Positions 57,942 through 64,000 of a DNA stretch of 64,000 nt are shown one piece after another (within the stretch, counting starts at the first letter, position 1; each line of letters starts with the position of its first letter). Made by a program: the position numbers and the translations under genes. The stretch is from contig JAKSZP010017378.1 of the NCBI GenBank assembly GCA_022478985.1, positions 45,166-109,165 of the forward strand, in the 5' to 3' direction. The notes under the pieces are model-generated. The model was not told the origin of the DNA. It did not search any database and was given only the letters and a program-made list of their open reading frames with translations. The DNA comes from Massospora cicadina (Eukaryota; Entomophthoromycota; Entomophthoromycetes; Entomophthorales; Entomophthoraceae).

Positions 57942-58520
57942 TTGGGTTTTCTTGAAAACAGAGATGCCATAAATGTCTATGTTCCAAACAGTCAATATGC
58001 ATCTTACTCGGAATGTACTTACTGTGACCTGGTTGTAGCTAAAACCTGTGTCCATGACACAATAGATACAGATTCCCCTGTCAATATAGTCTCCACCAAG
58101 TTGGTGGCCAAATTATCATTAAAACTGGACGTGGATCATCGGGTGGTATATAGAACTGCTGGAGCGGATAACACAGTCTCTGAGGGAGCATACAGTGCGC
58201 TTCTGTTGCAGTTTGGGTCTATTATTGTGGTAGCCCCAGCTATAGTGTTACGAATAGCCATTATGATCTGCTGATTGGAACCGCCTTCTTGTGACACTAT
58301 GGGGCTGTTATTGATATGACAGACCAGATTTTGAAATATTGGGTCAAAGGATCACAATACACTTCACCTCATGTGGAGTGCCAAATGATCCGGTGCATAT
58401 GGGGTATATCAATCTAGCTTATAGTGACGGAGTAATCCCAGTGTGCTACCATCAGTTAAAGGGCAAAACCCGGGCCCTTCCACAACAGATTTGTTAGTAT
58501 CAAACGTTGCCGCTCCAAGC
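57942..58520 (+). pseudogene. Protease region of E2
   Basis: The open stretch 57942-58274 contains HDTIDTDSPVNIVSTKLVAK. The catalytic DTG reads DTD here (Gly to Asp), which should abolish activity. GAYSALLLQFGS and an AIVL...LLIGTAF-like end (about 58290) complete the fold. E1 has the same block order. A long spacer (58300-58900) with GQGEVKVFIANLQ separates it from the RT. Confidence 0.8.
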
Positions 58521-58899
58521 TGCTGGACCTATATCAATTCCATCCAGGCATCAAGTTATAGTAAACACTGACTTGGTGATAGAAGTTCAAGATGACTCTA
58601 TGGGGAAGTTATTGGGCCATATCAGCAGTCACGGTTTGAGCCTCACGTAGCCCCAGGTATTATATTACCAGGGCAGGGGGAGGTCAAAGTTTTTATTGCA
58701 AATTTACAAACAGTACCACTGCAAATCCGCCGCCACCAAATAGTGGCTATTTGCACTTTATCCCCATTTGAGGAGGTTAGTTCAGTTCATGACTTTGGGT
58801 CACTGGTGGAATTTGTTCTGCCTTTCAACCCGCAGCTCAATATAATGGCAGTAGTATCACGTGACGAGTTAATGGGGCTGATTAGAATCACAGAAGGAT

Positions 58900-59650
58900 A
58901 TAGCAATTGCTTTATTTAAAAAATATAAAGAGATTTTCGCTGTTGATGACCATGATTTAGGATACGCGCAGGGGGTAGTTCATAGGTTGGACACTGGAGA
59001 TCACCCTCTCATAAGGTCAAGGTCAATCCGCTGATCAAGGGTGGCAGAGGTAGTAATTAATGAGGAAAGCAACAAGCTATTAGCACAAAGGATGCTTGAA
59101 CCATCGAAGAGTCCATGAGCTTCACCCATTCTGATTGTTAAAAAAAAGATGGCACCAACCGCGTAGTAATAAATACCAAAAGCTCAACAGCATCACCAAA
59201 AAAGATTCCTATCCCTTTCTGCAGATTGATGGCGCTTTAGATCGGTTAAGGAGAGCTCGTTTCTTTTCAGCTATGGACTTGATCTCAGGCTATTGGCAAA
59301 TCGCGTTACCAGTGGCGGAGCAGGAAAAGTGTGCTGAAATCACTTCCAAAGGTCTTTTTCACTAACTCAGATGCTGAAGGGGCCGTGTAACGCCTCAGCT
59401 ACATTTCAACGAGCAATGGATACTATTCTGGGGGACCTAAAACTGTTGTGTGTCCTTGTATACTTTAATGATAATAATGTTTTCTCCCAAACCTTCTTGG
59501 AACACTTTGATCATTTAGAAGCTGTATCCGCCAGCTCGCTGAGGCCAACATAAAGATCAAACCTCGGAAATGCCACTTCTTTAGGGACCAGCTGGAGTAC
59601 CTGGGGTTTTTAGTTGACGCCACAGGGTTGTGACCTCAACCAGCCAAGGT
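58900..59650 (+). pseudogene. Reverse transcriptase of E2
   Basis: Begins LDTGDHPLIRSRSIR (58990-59034), then NEESNKLLAQRMLEPSKSP (59059-59115), KKLNSITKKDSYPFLQIDGA (59177-59236) and FFSAMDLISGYWQIALP (59261-59310, catalytic Asp intact). ATFQRAMDTILGDLKLLCVLV follows and then YFNDNNVF at 59461-59484, where the YxDD core has become YFND. The thumb continues near 59570-59650. Only a handful of frame breaks. Confidence 0.9.
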
Positions 59651-60260
59651 GGAAGCTATCAGTAAAATGACTCCGCCAAACAGCAAGCGGGATTTACAGG
59701 TATTTTTGGGAATGGTCGGCTATTACCAGCGCTTCATCCCTAACTTCAGCTGTATTGGGGGCCCACTATTCTCTTGTTAAAAAAGGACACTACATTTGAA
59801 TGGACTGAGCGTCAGCAATGCACTTTTGATATTCTTCGAGTGGCATTAACCAGTGCACCAGTGTTACACTATCCCAATTTTGAAAAAGCGTTCATTGTTC
59901 AGATGCATCCCTTTCTGCTGTAGGAGCAGTCCTATCCCAAAAAGATGAGGAAGGGGAAGAGCATCCTGTAGCATATTGCAGCTGTAGCTTGAACAGTCAT
60001 GAACACAATTATACTATGACTGAGCACAATTTTTTAGTGGTGATCTACGCCTATAAACAATTTTGGGTGTATTTGCATGGAGTACAATTTAAAGATGTAA
60101 TGAATCATGCCTCGCTACGCTGTTTACAAAATCTTAAAGAACCAGAAGGGCGTCTAGCCCGATGGGCTCTTAAATTTCAGGCATACAATTTTGAAATTCT
60201 TCATTGACCTGGAGAAAAACACCAGAATGCCAATTGTTTATCAAGATTACCAACAATTAC
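59651..60260 (+). pseudogene. RNase H of E2
   Basis: DLQVFLGMVGYYQRFIPNFS (59691-59750) is the RT-RNase H connection. Then come SLSAVGAVLSQKDEEGEEHP (59909-59968) and the open stretch 59989-60207 with TEHNFLVVIYAYKQF, VMNHASLRCLQNLKEPEGRL and ARWALKFQAYNFEILH. GEKHQNANCLSRL (60212-60250) ends the domain. Metal-binding residues are partly lost through a frameshift before SLSAVG. Confidence 0.88.
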
Positions 60261-61500
60261 AGTCACATTGGATTTGAGAGATATTATGTTCAATAAGATG
60301 CTTAGTGGCAAGTACAATGATGAACCGCCCCCAGTCATTAAGGCTTTGGACAAAATAAGGGCTAATATGTTCCAGAAAGGTGTAGAATTGTATAAGCAGA
60401 TAGGGGACACTACTGTGAGTATTACAAGACCTTCCGCATACCCAAATATTATTATGAGCACACACCGAGTGGTTGGACATGGTGGAGTATGTAAGACCAT
60501 GAAAATATTGCGACTTTGGTATTACTGGGAAAGCATGAAGTTCGATGTACTTGATAATATCTCCTCCTGTCACCAGTGCCAAGTGGAAAAGCCGTACGCC
60601 CTAAGACTTAATACTGGTTAGTAAAGCCACACTTCGCCTGGCACACTATTTTCAATTGATTTTGTGGGTCCCTTACCAACAGGGGCAAACCGGTCCAAAT
60701 ACATTTTGGTAGTAATTGACCAATTGACCAGGTGGGTTGAGGCATGGCCAATACGTGATTTAGGAACGCTAATGGTGGCCAAGTTTGTCATGGAATGTAT
60801 AATTCAGCGACATGGTTGTCCTCAGTTTATCCTCATTGACAACAGAACTAACTTCACTTCCCACATTCTTCCAAAGATTAATGAGCTAATAGCCATCTGA
60901 GGGGTTTTGAAAACCCCATACTATCCCAAATCTAATAGAATAGTGGAGCGAGTCAATGGGAATTTAGTGAACATACTCCATAAATTTTTAGTGGATCGAC
61001 CCTCAGACTGGAGCTCCCTTTTGTCCACTGCCATCTTTGCTTATAATTTTAGTTATCATTCCGCCACAGGGAAAATGCAATTCCAATTGCTTTACGGATG
61101 GCACCCCTCTCTACCCGCTCTCTTATATGCTTGTGTAGAGGACACTGGCAGTATGGATCTACAACGCTATCTGACCTTCCCAACAAATACACTGATTAAA
61201 TTACAAACCAAAGCATACTCGTTCAGTCTAGCCAAGAGAATAAAAAGCCAGGCTGCCAATCAGGTATGACGGAGTGACCTAGCACAGTTCAAAGGTGGAA
61301 ACATGGTCCTATTCCATGATCAACATGGGTTCAGCTGAAAACATAAGCTGGCCAGTATCTGGATTGGGCCATTCAAAGTCATTGAGAAGACCAGCATAGA
61401 TGCATATACTATCAAGGACCCTACTAGCAGTCAGATCATTAACCAAGTTCATGCAAAGTTCCTCCAGCCATACAAACAATAGAATCCTATCATACATCAA
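60261..61500 (+). pseudogene. Integrase of E2
   Basis: The HHCC zinc module is present (HRVVGHGGVCKTMKILRLWY, then CHQCQ, 60463-60585). Core: FSIDFVGPLPTGANRSK (60649-60699, first Asp), ILIDNRTNFTSHILPK (60832-60879, second Asp; the usual DNGTNF is DNRTNF) and RIVERVNGNLVNILHKFL (60937-60990, catalytic Glu). The C-terminal part is LASIWIGPFKVIEKT...HAKFLQPYKQ (61345-61482). All three catalytic acids survive. In-frame stops at 60619-60621, 60898-60900, 61267-61269 and 61336-61338 make it a pseudogene. Confidence 0.92.
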
Positions 61501-61511
61501 GGCGGGGGTTA

Positions 61512-61959
61512 TGTTGTGAAAATGATATGATTGGATGATAAGCCTGAGGTCATCATGGCGAAATGAATGGAATCCGTTGGAATCAAACTGGTAATGGTAG
61601 ATTTAGTGCCTCTAATTGAGGCGATATTGGGTTTTTAGGAAATCGCCTTGAATTAGGTGATTATGAAATTAACAAATGAAGAATTAACGGAGCCAATAAG
61701 ATATGGTGAATTAAATTACTAAGCCATGTGAGTCATAGCATCTGAAGTCGCTACAATATAGGTTAGATGGGATGATTAAAGAGGGTCGTTGTTATAAAGG
61801 ATAAGAGAAAAGCAGAATAAGAAGAATCCGCAGTATTAAGGCACATTTAATAAAAGAGGTTGTGGGAGCAACTGCTCCATATTTATTTAATTTTATATTG
61901 TTGTTTTGAAGGCAGCAATCATCATATTGTTGTTCCTATTGCTCAGTGGGTTAACCCTG
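61512..61959 (+). repeat. 3' LTR of E2, truncated by element J
   Basis: Pairs with the first 450 bp of the 5' LTR up to GGTTAACCCTG; the final segment (GCAAAAATTCC...GACA) is missing because element J starts here. Confidence 0.88.
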
Positions 61960-63120
61960 TGTTGGGATTTTTTCCCAAATTCCCAGCCTGCTAGATTACC
62001 TGGTGTCACTAGGGGAAAATTCCCTAAAAAGCGAAGTGAATCAGAAATTGGTTAGCCTGAATTTTAGGAGGAACTACGTTTGGGGTACATTGGGATATTC
62101 GCCTGGTTGTATCCATTCGGGATCAATCCAGATAAATACCTAATATCTCATTGGGTGGAGTGGCCAACAAAATAGGGGCATCTGATAGTGATTAACTATC
62201 AGGTGTAATGATTGGGATCAGTCAGGTTTCATCACCAACTGATTGGGAATGAGTAGTGATTTGCGATGCGAGTGATGCCACCTGTAACTAGCAAATCAAT
62301 TGGTTGGTAAAGTGACCTGCCATAATGGGTAATAAGTCCAATTACCTAAACAGGTCGCTAGCCAATCATGGTTGGTTTGCTTTAATTGAGAGGAAAACGT
62401 TAGGGACGCGTTTTCCAACTCTTTCTGTTTGAGGTCTCATGGATGTCCAATGACGGAATCCAAGCCAAGATGGGGAAGACCATCACTTCTGAGATGAGGA
62501 AGGGTGATTCAATGGCAACAGCTGCCGTTTCATCGAAAAGCTGTCAACCAAGGGTTAGATGGCTGAATTCCCTATAAATTCCCTAGAGTTTCACTATAAT
62601 AAAAGATATATATAAACATAATTACTACCAAGATTACCATACATTATAACATTATTATTAGTTTTATTGTAGATTTGGTTATAGGTAGACTATCAGCATC
62701 CAGTGTGAAGTTCCATCTCAAGAATATTATTGCAGAAGGCAATAATTGGAAGACTCTCAGAGAGAAGAGTAGAGATCCGAGTGAGGATCTAGAGATGAAG
62801 GGAACCACAACTCAGGGATAGCTGCTGACTATGTGTTAGCTGAAAGAGACTGTCGTCAGGAGACCTTGATGAAGATTGGGTGGACAGTAATACAGGGAAT
62901 GAATCCCTACGAGTATGACTTATCAAGTATTTAATCAGAAGTACCGGCTGAAGCGTTGGGCCTGATAGTAGTTCTAACTCAACTACAGATATTAGTCTCC
63001 ATACTATTATCAGCTAATATATTCTCTATAACGCAAGGTTCAAGAGAAAACTGAACTTATGCAGTAAAAAGATTACTGGGTTGACGACTGATAATCAACT
63101 CCTAAGTAAATATTTATAAG
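61960..63120 (+). repeat. 5' LTR of J
   Basis: Starts TGTTGGGATTTTTTCCC, like the LTR edges of K and F. Ends near AATATTTATAAG; the expected terminal CA is not intact. A TATA-like stretch (AAAAGATATATATAAAC, 62602-62618) could be a promoter element. Confidence 0.7.
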
Positions 63121-63121
63121 T

Positions 63122-63139
63122 TGGTGCTCACTACAGGGG
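63122..63139 (+). promoter_or_regulatory. Primer-binding site of J
   Basis: TGGTGCTCACTACAGGGG, identical to E1 and K. Confidence 0.82.
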
Positions 63140-63165
63140 TAGTTGAGTAGAAGAATCTTTCAATT

Positions 63166-64000
63166 ATGTTGTATAAAGAAGAGATGTGCAAGTTGTGGAT
63201 TGAGATCGCCAAAGTAAATCAGAATACCTTAAACTCAGCGGACCATTGGGAGTTCACAGCCTTGTAAGAGCGAGTCATCAAGGTGGAGGAAGGAGTTAAA
63301 AACGTAGTCAACTTTGGGAGTGAGTTACTTGGCAAAGTAAACTCATTAAAGAGGAAAGAAGGAGACCTCATCTGGGAGGTCCTATTCATGAAAACGGAGC
63401 AAGAAGCGGATAACGTTCATTTGAGAAAGTTTGGTGTGGACACTGAGAGATTGATGAAAGAAGTAGAGGATTTGAAAGCCCACAGATGTGGATGTGAGCC
63501 TGATATGGCCAGTGATGCCATAGAGGGAAGTCCTCAAACAATACTTGGGAAGATGAATACCCCAAGAGATATGCCGCCCACATTTAATGCTATTTTGGAG
63601 ATGATGCCTAAAGTCACTCCACAAGTGAGCCAAGTAGCCAAACCAAGAGAATCAGCCCAAAATAACTTGGAGGAATTTAGAGCAACCCCAAAATTGCCCA
63701 CATTCCATCAGGATAATGCCCCAGCGTTTTTCTGACCATTTGACATGACCATGAATGGATACAGAGATTGTCAAAAGGCGTTAATGGTCATGAACTGTTT
63801 GGACACAGACTGCCAGAACCTAGTATTACCCATTTGGAGGGGGACAGCTGGTCATACGCTGAGGCTAAGGCAGCTATAACGAAGTAGTTTGGGAGTCCAA
63901 CCCATATGTCAAAATGCAAGCAAGAATTTATGTGATTTCAATTCCATAAAGCTGAGTCTCTTGCAAGCTTTGCGGATCAATTTTACCAGGAGTCGCAGAT
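63166..64000 (+). pseudogene. Gag of J (3' end outside window)
   Basis: The frame from ATG 63166 runs with stops at 63265-63267 and 63733-63735. Residues in 63283-63520 look helical and heptad-like (GVKNVVNFGSELLGKVNSLK, MKEVEDLKAH), a likely coiled coil. EEFRATPKLPTFHQDN (63673-63720) resembles the linker that precedes the Gypsy capsid domain. A shifted frame at the window end reads FQFHKAESLASFADQFYQES, the conserved gag capsid motif. Spacing from primer site to ATG is about 27 bp. Confidence 0.78.

Larger units (their letters stand above)
56086..61959 (+). mobile_element. Ty3/Gypsy element E2 (best preserved; 3' LTR cut by element J)
   Basis: 5' LTR 56086-56580, primer site, gag with CCHC knuckle, protease, RT, RNase H, integrase, purine tract (CAAGGCGGGGG near 61499-61509) and 3' LTR from 61512. 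The 3' LTR stops at 61959, where element J begins; its remaining 60 bp should lie beyond J, outside the window. Domains run in the Ty3/Gypsy order, and no chromodomain is present. Confidence 0.92.
61960..64000 (+). mobile_element. LTR retrotransposon J, 5' part (continues beyond window)
   Basis: A 1.16-kb LTR (61960-63120), a primer site and the start of gag. Inserted in the 3' LTR of E2, so younger than E2. The second LTR is outside the window, so the LTR call rests on the TG start at the point where the E2 LTR breaks, the primer site at the other end and the downstream gag. Confidence 0.78.

Noticed and set aside
1..64000. Bacterial or phage features (operons, Shine-Dalgarno sites, CRISPR, attachment sites)
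   Set aside because: Nothing of the kind is seen; the content is eukaryotic retroelements throughout.

Overview
The window is a graveyard of nested, mutated retroelements. I see no host gene, rRNA gene, functional tRNA gene or CRISPR array. The DNA is AT-rich. Ty3/Gypsy (metavirus-type) LTR elements dominate, one of them a chromovirus with an integrase-linked chromodomain. A large repeat-rich fungal genome is the best guess for the host; this is inference, and I cannot name a species. Nearly every reading frame is broken by stops and frameshifts, so most coding features are listed as pseudogenes.

Layout. 1-3145: pol remnant of a plus-strand Gypsy element (A). About 3.8-4.9 kb: fragment of a non-LTR 'ORF1-only' element. 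5.2-5.7 kb: minus-strand RT scrap. 7412-9346: full-length ORF1-only element (copy B). 10608-26662: minus-strand Gypsy element F, split by two later insertions: a small LTR element M1 (12397-16525, itself split by ORF1-only copy C at 13583-15504) and chromovirus G (18265-24253, plus strand). 28.6-29.7 kb: integrase/chromodomain remnant H. About 31.57-38.95 kb: minus-strand Gypsy element I. 39193-39318: tRNA-like SINE. 41890-55100: Gypsy element E1 (plus). ORF1-only copy D (42255-46413) interrupts its 5' LTR, and small LTR element M2 (43958-46212) interrupts copy D. A non-autonomous LTR element K (47549-50551, minus) interrupts the E1 body. 56086-61959: related Gypsy element E2, the best preserved. 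61960-64000: start of another LTR element J, inserted in the 3' LTR of E2 and cut by the window end.

Relative order of events can be read directly, because several insertions keep target-site duplications (TSDs): K (ACCAC), M2 (CGCCT), copy D (15 bp), copy C (19 bp, 1 mismatch), copy B (17 bp, 2 mismatches) and the SINE (16 bp). Subtracting the insertions gives F and E1 about 5.9-6.0 kb each, close to G (6.0 kb) and E2 (about 5.9 kb), which supports the reconstruction.

The most unusual content is non-autonomous. (1) A 1.9-kb non-LTR family carries one ORF with an RRM/DUF4283-like region and a CCHC knuckle but no RT. (2) A SINE has a 3' end resembling that family's 3' end, which suggests both used the same enzyme. 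(3) Three very short inserts (19-26 bp) share the terminus ACCATCTAGTACTAAAAA and are flanked by 17-18 bp duplications; they look like extremely 5'-truncated retrotransposition events. (4) A mini LTR family has about 1-kb LTRs around an internal region of only about 180-190 bp. Five otherwise different LTR elements share one 18-nt primer-binding motif, or a slightly altered form of it.
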